Of a stretch of 30,167 nt of DNA, positions 15,071-23,909 are shown piece by piece. The position numbers were made by a program, and so were the translations under genes. Origin of the DNA: H2-BAC3 sp045863035 (lineage in GTDB: Bacteria; Bacteroidota; Ignavibacteria; Ignavibacteriales; Ignavibacteriaceae); assembly GCA_045863035.1 (NCBI GenBank), contig BTUV01000028.1, positions 1 through 30,167 on the forward strand, read 5' to 3'. The notes beneath the pieces were generated by a model. It did not search any database. It saw only the letters and a program-made list of their open reading frames with translations, and was not told the DNA's origin. Positions within the stretch are counted from its first letter, which is position 1; each line of letters starts with the position of its first letter.

Positions 15071-15089
15071 GAATTGCAAATTGGTAGAA
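15031..15089. repeat. Long inverted repeat (about 26-bp arms, 6-nt loop)
   Basis: The last 56-bp unit is followed by an inverted copy of its second half. The left arm starts TTCTACCAATTTG and ends CCTCCGGA. The right arm starts TCCGGAGG and ends CAAATTGGTAGAA. About 23 of 26 positions are complementary. The hairpin would sit directly beside the N gap. Confidence 0.75.
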
Positions 15090-15125
15090 AACATGATCAG
15101 CTTCATATATCCCCCCGACTCCGGA

Positions 15126-15225
15126 NNNNNNNNNNNNNNNNNNNNNNNNNNNNNNNNNNNNNNNNNNNNNNNNNNNNNNNNNNNNNNNNNNNNNNNNNNN
15201 NNNNNNNNNNNNNNNNNNNNNNNNN
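15126..15225. other. Assembly gap of 100 N in the repeat cluster
   Basis: Exactly 100 N, with an identical 55-base sequence on each side (15071-15125 and 15226-15280). This is the same signature as the gap at 3249-3348 and indicates unmerged contig ends, so the true distance is unknown. Confidence 0.95.
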
Positions 15226-15269
15226 GAATTGCAAATTGGTAGAAAACATGATCAGCTTCATATATCCCC

Positions 15270-15398
15270 CCGACTCCGGAGGAGTCGAAAATTGAACGCA
15301 GAACCAACCCGGATAACCATCCATCTCCGTGTGGTCGAAAATTGGCAACACTGCTCCATAAACCCCCGCTCAATGATGATGAGCGGTTTTGTAAGTTT
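15270..15398. repeat. Small palindromes and terminator-like hairpin upstream of fabF
   Basis: CGACTCC-GGA-GGAGTCG at 15270-15286 is a perfect hairpin. GTCGAAAATTG occurs twice, near 15283 and 15334. CCGCTCA at 15366-15372 pairs with TGAGCGG at 15380-15386 and is followed by TTTT, which could act as a weak terminator. Beyond it, 15399-15571 holds a spaced inverted pair GTTTAGC/GCTAAAC (15406-15412 and 15443-15449) and the fabF leader, with no gene. Confidence 0.5.
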
Positions 15399-15571
15399 AC
15401 CCCCCGTTTAGCATATTATATAACAGAATCTTACGAAATTTGGCTAAACAGAGCCGGATTCCGGTCGTTTTGTGTGTTTTGGGCACCGGTGAGAAAATAG
15501 TCTCTTTCCAGGATGACTCTTTTTTTTGAGAAGATGAGAATATAAACAGGATTTTACCCGAAAGGATATGC

Positions 15572-16825
15572 ATGACAAATAAGCGAGTTGTTGTAACAGG
15601 CATGAGCGCCCTCACCCCGATTGGTCTGACCGTTGAGTCGTTTTGGGGTGCAATGATGAACGGCGAGAGCGGCTGCGATTTTATTAAACAGTTTGATACT
15701 TCCAAATTAGAAACAAAATTCGCCTGTGAGCTAAAGGGGTATGACTCTGCCAACTATATGGACAAAAAAGCCGCTCGCCGTATGGACCCGTTTGCTCAAT
15801 TCGCCATGGCAGCAGCTAAATTAGTGCTTGATGATGCCGGTATTGACCCTGCAAAACTCAGTAGTGAAGAAAAAGAAGAAATCGGCGTCATTATGGGAAG
15901 CGGAATCGGTGGCATCCAAACCTTTAGCCAGCAGGCAGTTATTAACCACACACAAGGACCGGGCAGAATATCTCCCTTCTTTATACCGATGCTCATACCA
16001 GACATAGCTGGCGGACAAATTTCTATTCAATACGGATTCAAAGGTCCAAATCATTGCATCGTTTCGGCTTGTGCCACTGCAAACAACTGTATTATTGACT
16101 CTTACCTCCTCATCAAAAACGGGATGGTAAACGCTGTTCTCACCGGAGGAAGTGAAGCAAGCATTTGTGAAATTGGCATGGGGGGTTTTAACGCGGCCCG
16201 CGCACTCTCAACCCGGAATGATTCACCAAAAACCGCTAGCCGTCCGTTTGACTCAACCCGCGATGGATTTGTGATGGGTGAAGGAGGCGGAGCATTGTTT
16301 TTAGAAGAACTTGAACACGCAAAAAAACGCGGAGCCCGTATATACGCAGAACTGGTCGGAGTAGGGCTTTCTGCGGATGCGTTTCACATCACTGCACCTG
16401 ACCCTGAAGGTGTCGGCGCTAAATTAGCAATGAGACGCGCACTCAAGGATGCAAATCTGAACACCACAGATATCGATTATATTAACATGCACGGCACTTC
16501 AACCGGACTGGGTGACATAGCCGAAACCAAAGCAATAAAAGCAGTCTTCGGAGATCAGGCATATAAGATGAATGTCTCCTCAACCAAAAGTATGACCGGT
16601 CACCTTCTCGGCGCGGCAGGAGCAGTTGAAGCCATTGCAACTATACTCGCGATTACCAACGATACCGTCCCCCCGACTATTAACTTTGAACACCCTGATC
16701 CTGAATGTGACCTTAATTATACATTCAATACACCACAAAAGAAAACCGTTAATTATGCATTAAGCAATGCGTTTGGTTTCGGCGGACATAACACTACCGT
16801 CATATTTTCAAAGTATCAGGAGTAG
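15572..16825 (+). CDS. fabF: Beta-ketoacyl-ACP synthase II (FabF)
   Basis: This 417-residue condensing enzyme of type II fatty acid synthesis elongates acyl-ACP with malonyl-ACP in the cytoplasm. The Cys-His-His active site is complete: Cys167 in SACATA, His307 in HGTSTGLGD and His344 in KSMTGHLLGAAG. The FGFGGHN signature near the C-terminus is also present. Length is typical and a homodimer is expected. The ATG at 15572 has a GAAAGGA ribosome binding site. It stands alone here, not in the frequent acpP-fabF-rnc cluster, so it could be an extra paralogue or this lineage may have a scattered fab set. It is preceded by a repeat cluster and followed by hairpins. Confidence 0.96.
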   Translation: MTNKRVVVTGMSALTPIGLTVESFWGAMMNGESGCDFIKQFDTSKLETKFACELKGYDSANYMDKKAARRMDPFAQFAMAAAKLVLDDAGIDPAKLSSEEKEEIGVIMGSGIGGIQTFSQQAVINHTQGPGRISPFFIPMLIPDIAGGQISIQYGFKGPNHCIVSACATANNCIIDSYLLIKNGMVNAVLTGGSEASICEIGMGGFNAARALSTRNDSPKTASRPFDSTRDGFVMGEGGGALFLEELEHAKKRGARIYAELVGVGLSADAFHITAPDPEGVGAKLAMRRALKDANLNTTDIDYINMHGTSTGLGDIAETKAIKAVFGDQAYKMNVSSTKSMTGHLLGAAGAVEAIATILAITNDTVPPTINFEHPDPECDLNYTFNTPQKKTVNYALSNAFGFGGHNTTVIFSKYQE

Positions 16826-17148
16826 TTTCCGAATTCAAGAGCGGATGATCAAACAGATGGTCATCCGTTGGTTAATCAACTCACATGCAACCACACCTCT
16901 TCCCGAACCAACACCCGGATAAATCAGGGTGTTATTAAACCAATGCTTTAAACATTTCCATTAACTAACCACCGGATTTATCTGGTGGTTTTGGGTGATG
17001 CTTTCCTGACCTCCTTTTCTTTAAAAACCACTCCCTTTTTCTGTTATTGAATAATCGAATTTCTGCCCGGCCCGCCTGAAAAATTCAGCCAAAAGTGTTA
17101 AATTGCATTCTCCTTAATTAAAAATAACCGAGACACCCAGAGGATACA
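16826..17148. other. Intergenic region with three successive hairpins
   Basis: No gene is seen. Three inverted repeats follow fabF: CGGATGA/TCATCCG at 16842-16867, AACACCC/GGGTGTT at 16910-16933, and a terminator-like hairpin at 16967-16992. The last part (17040-17148) is the A/T-rich leader of the next gene, with an AGAGGA ribosome binding site near 17138. Confidence 0.6.
16967..16992 (+). terminator. Probable terminator after fabF
   Basis: AACCACCGGA pairs with TCTGGTGGTT through a G-U pair around a TTTA loop, and TTTT completes the run. It lies 140 bp past the fabF stop. Confidence 0.6.
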
Positions 17149-18561
17149 ATGAAGAGAAACGTACTATTTATGATTATGCTCCTGACCGGAATGATCTACG
17201 GGCAGGCAGAATGGAAATACAAGGGAGAGATTACTTACCCTGTTGCAGATTCGTTAATTGAACCATTTATGATTACCACCGATGCTAACGGACGTGTTTA
17301 TTTGGCATCTTCAAAAGTTACTAACAGCCGTGCCTACAACGCAATTATGTATGCTGATTCCGGCGATACTGTTTTTAAAATGCTCATAAACTTTGACCTG
17401 AACGGCGACTCAGATACCCTCTCCGGTAACGTCGGCGCCATCAGAGGTATTACCACCATCGGCACTGACCTTTTCATGAATTCAAATATCCCTTACCCCC
17501 GTACCGCGCCTAATACTGTGGCCGCCCAGTACCGTTACCCCAATGGCGACACAACACTCGTTGAGAAATTCGGCTCCAGTCTTATCGGACTTCCCGGCGT
17601 AGGATATGGAACCTATATTAATGGTTTAACGGCAACAAAAGACAGCGTACTGATGACAGGCATTCCGTTCGGAACCTCATTCCGTTTTTATAATTTCAGT
17701 TTTGGCGTTACGACACCTGCTCGAGGATCATATGTTCCTATGGCTACCACTGCTCCGATGGAACCAGGCGGACCGCACACCAACGGCGTTGATGTTATCC
17801 GCGATGTGGCAACCGTTCCCGGTGCAAATTATAACTTGCCTGAAACCCCGTTTTATACTTCAAGAAACTCTGTCTCAAGCACACAGGTAACCGGCGGTAT
17901 TGCAGTCTGGACCGGCGGCGACCAGTTTAACCCAAGCAGCTATACCGGAACCAGAGTTTCTGATGCAGCCGGCGAGCTGACTTTTGATAAGGCAATTCCT
18001 TATGGTATCACCGTTGACAAAAACGGCATCCTCTGGGTTGCAGGAACCGATACATCAAAAAGATGGGTAAAGGGTTACACCGTCTTAATTAATTTCGCTC
18101 AGAATATGTATGAGCTGCCATCACAGAATGACCCAAACAATCCGAATGCTGAAGGCGCCCCGATGACCGGACCATCAGATGTTGCGCTTTCCCCGAATGC
18201 TCTCAATGCCTATGTGGCTGACGGCGGCTCGGGTAAGGTTTTTCGTTTCAAATACGAAGAGCCGGCAGTTGATGTCAAAGAGGAAATCAATATTGTAACC
18301 AGTTTCGCGTTGAACCAGAACTATCCAAATCCGTTCAATCCGTCAACAATGATCAGCTACTCCCTGCCGAAGCAGACAAAAGTCCGCGTTGCAGTTGCAA
18401 ACGCAATCGGTCAGGAAGTTGCCGTACTCTTCGAAGGCACAAAATCCTCCGGCAAGCACAGCCACGTATTTGACGCAACAGGCATGACCAGCGGAATTTA
18501 TTTCTACAGCATCACCACACCGGCCGGAAAACTGACCCGCAAGATGATTCTGATGAAATAA
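17149..18561 (+). CDS. Secreted propeller-like protein with T9SS type A sorting domain
   Basis: This 470-residue exported protein has a short signal peptide (MKRNVLFMIMLLTGMIYG, then Q). The body (about 25-375) contains NHL/SMP-30-like segments such as MITTDANGRVYLAS near 42 and ITVDKNGILWVAGT near 285, and PSDVALSPNALNAYVADGG near 345, indicating a beta-propeller. The C-terminal sorting domain has QNYPNPFNP at about 389 and ends GIYFYSI...KMILMK. Export through the type IX system is expected. No catalytic residues are recognisable. The ATG at 17149 follows AGAGGA. It appears to be a single-gene transcript, with a terminator at 18585. Confidence 0.88.
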   Translation: MKRNVLFMIMLLTGMIYGQAEWKYKGEITYPVADSLIEPFMITTDANGRVYLASSKVTNSRAYNAIMYADSGDTVFKMLINFDLNGDSDTLSGNVGAIRGITTIGTDLFMNSNIPYPRTAPNTVAAQYRYPNGDTTLVEKFGSSLIGLPGVGYGTYINGLTATKDSVLMTGIPFGTSFRFYNFSFGVTTPARGSYVPMATTAPMEPGGPHTNGVDVIRDVATVPGANYNLPETPFYTSRNSVSSTQVTGGIAVWTGGDQFNPSSYTGTRVSDAAGELTFDKAIPYGITVDKNGILWVAGTDTSKRWVKGYTVLINFAQNMYELPSQNDPNNPNAEGAPMTGPSDVALSPNALNAYVADGGSGKVFRFKYEEPAVDVKEEINIVTSFALNQNYPNPFNPSTMISYSLPKQTKVRVAVANAIGQEVAVLFEGTKSSGKHSHVFDATGMTSGIYFYSITTPAGKLTRKMILMK

Positions 18562-18584
18562 TTTCATCCGGATATATACCATTC

Positions 18585-18616
18585 AAAAGCCGCTCTTTTC
18601 AGGGCGGCTTTTTTTA
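18585..18616 (+). terminator. Rho-independent terminator
   Basis: AAAGCCGC at 18586-18593 pairs with GCGGCTTT at 18604-18611 and T continues to 18615, 24 bp after the stop of the preceding T9SS cargo gene. Confidence 0.9.
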
Positions 18617-18646
18617 TATACGCACTTTCAGCTAATAAACTCAGAG

Positions 18647-18723
18647 GAATTATGAAGTATGAATTATGAATTATGAAGTATGAATTATGAATTATGAAAG
18701 GGGAATTAAGAATTAAAAATTAA
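18647..18723. repeat. Heptamer tandem array, GAATTAT/GAAGTAT then GAATTAA
   Basis: Seven perfect 7-bp units in the order GAATTAT, GAAGTAT, GAATTAT, GAATTAT, GAAGTAT, GAATTAT, GAATTAT fill 18647-18695. After a short break, GAATTAA, GAATTAA and AAATTAA follow at 18703-18723. The units are reverse complements of the TTCATAA/TTCATAC family found at 18799 and 23910. Confidence 0.88.
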
Positions 18724-18798
18724 AAGTTGTGAGTTTTTTTCTGCGAAATCTGCGGGGAAAGTTCCTGGAATCAGACCGGGCAAAGATCTCTCCTAAAA

Positions 18799-18840
18799 TT
18801 CATAATTCATAATTCATACTTCATAATTCACACTTCACAT
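18799..18840. repeat. Heptamer tandem array, TTCATAA/TTCATAC/TTCACAC
   Basis: Six 7-bp units run from 18799 to 18840. They are the reverse complement of the array 100 bp upstream, so the pair could form a long stem around 18696-18798. Confidence 0.85.
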
Positions 18841-19032
18841 TGTACATTCTTCATTGCCTTCCACGGCAGTTTTTGCTGATTATTCAAGTACCGTAATATC
18901 TGCTTTATAACCATTTCCCTTTACCCCCCCGACCGTCTCTAAAGTCAATAAAATCAGTACTTTTGAGCGCTTACCGACCGGTAAAAATTCTTTGAAATTG
19001 CCCCAGATCACACCGATTTTTGTTGCTCAGAT

Positions 19033-19093
19033 GAAGTAAAAACATTAGCTTATCATGATAAAAAAAGTAATGTGTTTTAGAGCTTTTTACTTC
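19033..19093. promoter_or_regulatory. Nested inverted repeat upstream of the large T9SS gene
   Basis: GAAGTAAAAA (19033-19042) is the perfect reverse complement of TTTTTACTTC (19084-19093). Inside lie CATTA/TAATG (19043-19047 and 19068-19072) and a perfect 12-bp palindrome TTATCATGATAA (19050-19061). It ends 32 bp before the start codon, so it may be an operator or a structured 5' leader. Confidence 0.5.
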
Positions 19094-19125
19094 AATCATT
19101 CATTAATTAACAAAGGATTCTTTTG

Positions 19126-22100
19126 ATGAAAAGATTCGCTACTTTCATTTTACTGTTAACCGCGCTTACAACAGTTTCCATGGCGCAGTTTCAGTATAAA
19201 TTCACCAATGCCGGCACTCAGGCCTACACGCCTCTGACCGCCTCAAATCAGTTTGTCTGGACAGGAACAAATGATGAGGGCTATACGGCTGCTGTGGCAA
19301 TTGGTTTCCCCTTCACTTACGACGGAGTAGCCCAGGATTCATTCCAGGTCAGTACTAACGGGTTTTTCCGTTTTGGATTTGGGCATACCTCAGCTTCTCT
19401 CTCTAATGCTCTTAACGGAACTGTCAGAGGAGTTCTTGCCCCGTTCTGGGATGACATGGCTTCCGCAGATTCCTCAACTATTACCTATCAGGCGGTAGGT
19501 TCTTCACCTAACAGAGAACTTTGGGTAGAGTGGAAAGCCATTAAAGCTCCTTATAACAACTTAGTCCCGAATCTTAATTTCCAGGTAGTCTTGTTTGAGA
19601 ACGGAAATAAAATTCAGTTCAGATACGGCGGAATGGCAGCACCCGACAGTGCAAAATCAACCACTGCTTCTATCGGTCTGAGCAGTACTTTGGCATTATT
19701 AACAGCAAATCAGGGAACAGGAACCTTCCTTTCAATTAACCTTGCTGATTCAATCTTTGCCGGAAACGTTCACCAGTCCATGGGACAGGAGTTTAACGGA
19801 ATTGCCTCAGTGCCTGATTCAGGAAGAGTATTTGAATTCACTGCTGTCACCGGAAATGTTCCCTTGAGTGGTGCTTATACAGTCGGTTTACCCGGCAGTG
19901 ACTTCCAAACACTCTCAGAAGCAGCTATGACTCTTAACCGCAACGGAATTTCCGGTGCAGTTACCTTAAACATTGAAGCCGGAACATACAATGATGTTTT
20001 CCATCTTATTCATGTTGCAGGTACTTCAGCAACAAACACCATCACCGTAAAACCTGCCGGTGCTGCCGGTTCTGTATCGCTCTCCCCGTTGAGAGGAAGC
20101 TTCAGCACAACTGCACCCAGCGCCTCCACCGGTGATGCTATGATTCGCCTTGAGGGTACTCAGTATGTTACCATTGACGGGCTGAATCTTGTTGAAAATA
20201 CAGGAAATCTGATAACCCGTACTAAATTTAATATGGGTGTTCTTCTCCGTAACGCAGTATTTCCGGTCAGCGGAGTTGCTTCATTTGTCGGTGCAAGATA
20301 TAACACCATCAAAAACGTGAATATTGACATGAATGCAATGAGCGGTGCACCAAACGTCGGAGCAATGGGCGTGCGCATCGGCACTCAGGGTACTAATACT
20401 ACTGATACCGCTTCTTCAAACAGCTATAATACCATACAGAACTGTATCATCGAAGACTACTGGCGTGCCGGTATCTTTATGTACGGATTCCAAGGGGTAT
20501 TAAATCCGGATCGCGGAAATCGCATTGTCGGTGTTGACGGCGGATTTACTGAAATCAGAAACGCTGCAATAACCGCCGGCGCAAGCAATGACGTAAGAAG
20601 CATTGAAATGAACGCGCAAAACGGACTGGTAATTGAAAATGTAAAGATTACCAATGTTAAATCCTCTGTAAATTCTACAAACAGTGTTTACGGAATCAGA
20701 TTTAACCCTGCTAACTCATCAACAGACCATATATCAGGCAACATTGTTTTACGCAATGTATATATTGACGGCATCTGGAACGAAGGTACAACTACCACCA
20801 CCGGTCTTGCTGTTGGTATAGATATACAGCGCCTCGGCGATGGCTCAACGCTCCTTCTGGACAGAGTTGTAGTAAAGGATATATATTCCAACGCAAGCAC
20901 TACCGGACGTGCTTTCGGAATCCAGCTTAATAATGGCGGTTCCACTACCATTACTAATACTGTCAGAATTCAGAATTCTTATGTATATGACCTCAGAGCG
21001 CCGAGATCAACCGCATCCGGTACCTCAACCGGTCCGGCAGTGCATGGAATGAACCTGCAGGCAGTCAGTGGTTTAGTTAACTACGAACTTTACTACAACA
21101 CAGTACTGCTCGACAGCAACGCCACACCGACTGGCGCTGCAACACACTCAACCAACCTTTTCTGGGGCAACTTCGGAAACGGAACATTGGACCTCAGGAA
21201 TAACATTCTGGTTAACATGACCAAATCAGGAACCGGAAGAAATTCTGTTCTCTTTGGTTCTACCGGAACCAACTTCCTGAAATTGACAGCAACTACCAAC
21301 AACAATCTTTTGTATGCTGATACCGCACAGGCACTGGATGTTATTGGTTATAACGGTGTAACAGATTATGCAACTCTTGCTGATTATAAAACTTATGTTT
21401 CACCAAGAGATACCTTTGCAGTAACCGAAATTGTTCCGTTCATGAGTTATGCAGCTCCGGTTAATCCGCGCATCAATACCGGTTCCCCGACTCTGGTTGA
21501 TAATGGCGGAGCACCTGTAGCCGGTATCACCACCGACTATTATGGAACCTCGAGAAATGCAAGCACACCTGATATCGGCGCTGAAGAGTTAGTATTCCGC
21601 ATTATTGGCTGGGCAAATTTACAGTGGCCGCCTCAGGCAACCGTCCTTCAGGGAAGAAATGCAACCGTTTATGGTCAGATCTGGATTGAGGGTGTAACAA
21701 GTCTGCCGGGTCCAGGTGACAGTATCTCCGCATGGGTTGGCTACAGCACAACCAATGATGATCCGAGCGGCTGGACCAACTGGGTTCCTGCGGTATTTAA
21801 TACAGACGCCGGCAACAACGATGAATATATGGCCGGTATCGGCGCTTCTTTAGCTCCCGGTGTTTACTACTATGCAACCCGTTATCAGTACTATGGCGGT
21901 GCGTACTACTACGGTGGTTATAACCAGGGTGGCGGCGGTCAATGGAACGGAACAACCAATGTTTCCGGTGTCCTTACCGTTGAAGCTCCTCTCTTTATCA
22001 ACTGGGAGCGTTCAGCAGCAAACACAACTCTCCCTGGCTGGTTCAGTACTTCCGGACATACCGAGCGTGGTTTTGCATGGGGTAAAGCTATGCTGCCAGG

Positions 22101-23547
22101 TGGTACTCTTGCAGGACGCATATTTGTTCCGTCAAGAAATGCCGGTACATATATAAAAGTACTTGATGACTCAACCGGTGCAGATATCGGTGACCTTGAT
22201 ATTAACGGAATCTCTGGCGGTACTTTTGCCGTCAACGATGCTGAAGTTGATTATCTCGGACATATATATGCTGCAAACCTTACCACAAGCACAGCTACAT
22301 CTGCTTTTAAAGTATATAGATGGAAGAATACCGGTGCTGTTCCTGAAGTTGCTATCAGCTACATCGGTGATGCAGTCCGCCTTGGTGACAAAATCTCCGT
22401 TGAGTTTGACTCTGCTTCAAATGCATCAGCTCTCTGGGCTGCAAGCGCAACCACAGGTCTGCATAAGGTATATAAATGGACAAAGATTGCCGGAACAGAT
22501 TCCTTCAATCAGACTCCTACGGTTATCTCGCTGAGCGATGCACTTACAACCGGTATCGGTTCTGCAGCAGTAGCACCGCTCTTTAACGGTGAATTCTACT
22601 GGAATGCCGGCGGACAAAGTGTAAGAAAATACTCCGCTAACGGAACACTGATTGGCATCGTACCAGGCACAGTAGTTGCCACAGGAAGCAATGCAATCAA
22701 ATTCGTTGGAACACTTAATGGTTCTGAATTCTTTGCTACATTCCAGCATGGCGCCGGAAATGAAAATGCAAGAGTCGTTGAAGTTCCGAATGGCGACCCG
22801 ACCCTGGCTATTACTTATGGTGTAAGCCCGTCTCTCGGTGCTAATGCTAATCCAAACGGTACAGGCGATGTTGCAGTAAAGCGCAATGCAGACGGTAGCA
22901 GCACCATCTTTGTTATGGGCACCAACAACGGTGTCGGCTCATACAGAACCACGCGCAACATTCCTGTTGAATTCACTTCATTCACTGCAAAATCACAGGA
23001 TCGCGATGTAGTTCTTTCATGGACAACCGCAACCGAAACAAACAGTGCTTCATTCCTGGTTGAAAGAACCGTTCTTGGTTCTGCTAACTGGTCAGCAGTC
23101 GGCTCAGTCCGCGCTGCCGGTACAACCACAGATGAACAGACCTATACTTTCTTTGACAGAAATCTGAATACCGCGAAGTATCAGTATCGTCTGAAACAGA
23201 TTGATCTTGATGGTACTTTCCAGTATAGCAGTGTTGTTGAAGTTGAAGTCGGACTGCCGATGACCTTTGGTCTGAGCCAGAACTATCCGAACCCGTTCAA
23301 CCCGACTACAAAGATACAGTATCAGGTTCCTGCTGATGCACGCGTTACTCTGGAACTCTTCGACGTAACAGGTCAGAGAGTAGCATCCTTAGTAAGCGCT
23401 GAACTCACAGCCGGATACTATGCATTCGATCTGTCAGCCGGAAGCTACGGTCTTGCATCGGGCATCTACTTCTACAGAATGACCGCAGTCGAATCAGGCA
23501 GCGGAAAACTCTTTGTAGAAACAAAGAAGATGGTCATGCTGAAATAA
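19126..23547 (+). CDS. Large secreted beta-helix/propeller protein with T9SS type A sorting domain
   Basis: This 1473-residue exported protein starts at ATG 19126 (AAAGGA upstream); an in-frame TTG one codon earlier is less likely. After the signal peptide (ending SMAQ) it has these regions: a beta-sandwich (about 22-245) with NGFFRFGFG and APFWDDM; a right-handed parallel beta-helix (about 248-818) rich in N-x-I repeats, ending with the typical PDIGAEE; an aromatic beta-sandwich (about 830-955) with a Tyr/Gly-rich YYYGGYNQGGGG loop; a propeller-like region (about 956-1275); an FN3-like domain (about 1280-1375, VEFTSFTAK..VVLSWTTATE); and the sorting domain with QNYPNPFNP at about 1385. It is probably a surface adhesin or glycan-binding protein. 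No catalytic site was recognised. It is a monocistronic gene closed by a terminator. Confidence 0.88.
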   Translation: MKRFATFILLLTALTTVSMAQFQYKFTNAGTQAYTPLTASNQFVWTGTNDEGYTAAVAIGFPFTYDGVAQDSFQVSTNGFFRFGFGHTSASLSNALNGTVRGVLAPFWDDMASADSSTITYQAVGSSPNRELWVEWKAIKAPYNNLVPNLNFQVVLFENGNKIQFRYGGMAAPDSAKSTTASIGLSSTLALLTANQGTGTFLSINLADSIFAGNVHQSMGQEFNGIASVPDSGRVFEFTAVTGNVPLSGAYTVGLPGSDFQTLSEAAMTLNRNGISGAVTLNIEAGTYNDVFHLIHVAGTSATNTITVKPAGAAGSVSLSPLRGSFSTTAPSASTGDAMIRLEGTQYVTIDGLNLVENTGNLITRTKFNMGVLLRNAVFPVSGVASFVGARYNTIKNVNIDMNAMSGAPNVGAMGVRIGTQGTNTTDTASSNSYNTIQNCIIEDYWRAGIFMYGFQGVLNPDRGNRIVGVDGGFTEIRNAAITAGASNDVRSIEMNAQNGLVIENVKITNVKSSVNSTNSVYGIRFNPANSSTDHISGNIVLRNVYIDGIWNEGTTTTTGLAVGIDIQRLGDGSTLLLDRVVVKDIYSNASTTGRAFGIQLNNGGSTTITNTVRIQNSYVYDLRAPRSTASGTSTGPAVHGMNLQAVSGLVNYELYYNTVLLDSNATPTGAATHSTNLFWGNFGNGTLDLRNNILVNMTKSGTGRNSVLFGSTGTNFLKLTATTNNNLLYADTAQALDVIGYNGVTDYATLADYKTYVSPRDTFAVTEIVPFMSYAAPVNPRINTGSPTLVDNGGAPVAGITTDYYGTSRNASTPDIGAEELVFRIIGWANLQWPPQATVLQGRNATVYGQIWIEGVTSLPGPGDSISAWVGYSTTNDDPSGWTNWVPAVFNTDAGNNDEYMAGIGASLAPGVYYYATRYQYYGGAYYYGGYNQGGGGQWNGTTNVSGVLTVEAPLFINWERSAANTTLPGWFSTSGHTERGFAWGKAMLPGGTLAGRIFVPSRNAGTYIKVLDDSTGADIGDLDINGISGGTFAVNDAEVDYLGHIYAANLTTSTATSAFKVYRWKNTGAVPEVAISYIGDAVRLGDKISVEFDSASNASALWAASATTGLHKVYKWTKIAGTDSFNQTPTVISLSDALTTGIGSAAVAPLFNGEFYWNAGGQSVRKYSANGTLIGIVPGTVVATGSNAIKFVGTLNGSEFFATFQHGAGNENARVVEVPNGDPTLAITYGVSPSLGANANPNGTGDVAVKRNADGSSTIFVMGTNNGVGSYRTTRNIPVEFTSFTAKSQDRDVVLSWTTATETNSASFLVERTVLGSANWSAVGSVRAAGTTTDEQTYTFFDRNLNTAKYQYRLKQIDLDGTFQYSSVVEVEVGLPMTFGLSQNYPNPFNPTTKIQYQVPADARVTLELFDVTGQRVASLVSAELTAGYYAFDLSAGSYGLASGIYFYRMTAVESGSGKLFVETKKMVMLK

Positions 23548-23627
23548 TTATGAGGTTTGAATTATGAACTCAGGTTTACAGATAACCTGATAAACCTGAT
23601 CTGATTTGTAGTTCTTACATTCTGATT

Positions 23628-23657
23628 AAAAGCCCCGGCAGAAGCCGGGGCTTTTTT
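23628..23657 (+). terminator. Rho-independent terminator
   Basis: A 12-bp stem (AAAAGCCCCGGC with GCCGGGGCTTTT) and an AGAA loop are followed by more T. It is the strongest terminator in the window. Confidence 0.95.
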
Positions 23658-23909
23658 ATTGAGGGAAGCTAAAGGGTGATAGTTTTCAAATTGTACATTG
23701 TTTATTGTCCCTTGTTCATTAGTTCCGTCTGCGGGAAATAAAAGTCTGCTTTAAGAAAATTTCTCTTGCTGGTTTTGGGGACAATGGTGATCCCGGGGAC
23801 ATTGGGTTAGTTAGAGTGAGACCAGAAAGTTCAGAGTTTTAGATTTGTACATTGTTCAATGCAAATTGGTTTTGGGGTAAAAATCTCCCCCTAAATTAAA
23901 ACTCCGCAA

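Larger units (their letters stand above)
18724..19125. other. Intergenic leader region of the large T9SS protein gene
   Basis: No gene is seen. It contains the heptamer array at 18799-18840, a TTGTACATT motif at 18840, a TTCTGCG/ATCTGCGGGG pair near 18739-18757, a TACTTTTG box at 18958-18965 that fits the Bacteroidota -7 consensus TAnnTTTG without a matching TTG upstream, and the nested inverted repeat at 19033-19093. Confidence 0.5.

Noticed and set aside
14617..15290. Insertion sequence or integron
   Set aside because: Inverted and direct repeats are present, but there is no transposase, integrase or target-site duplication that I can see.
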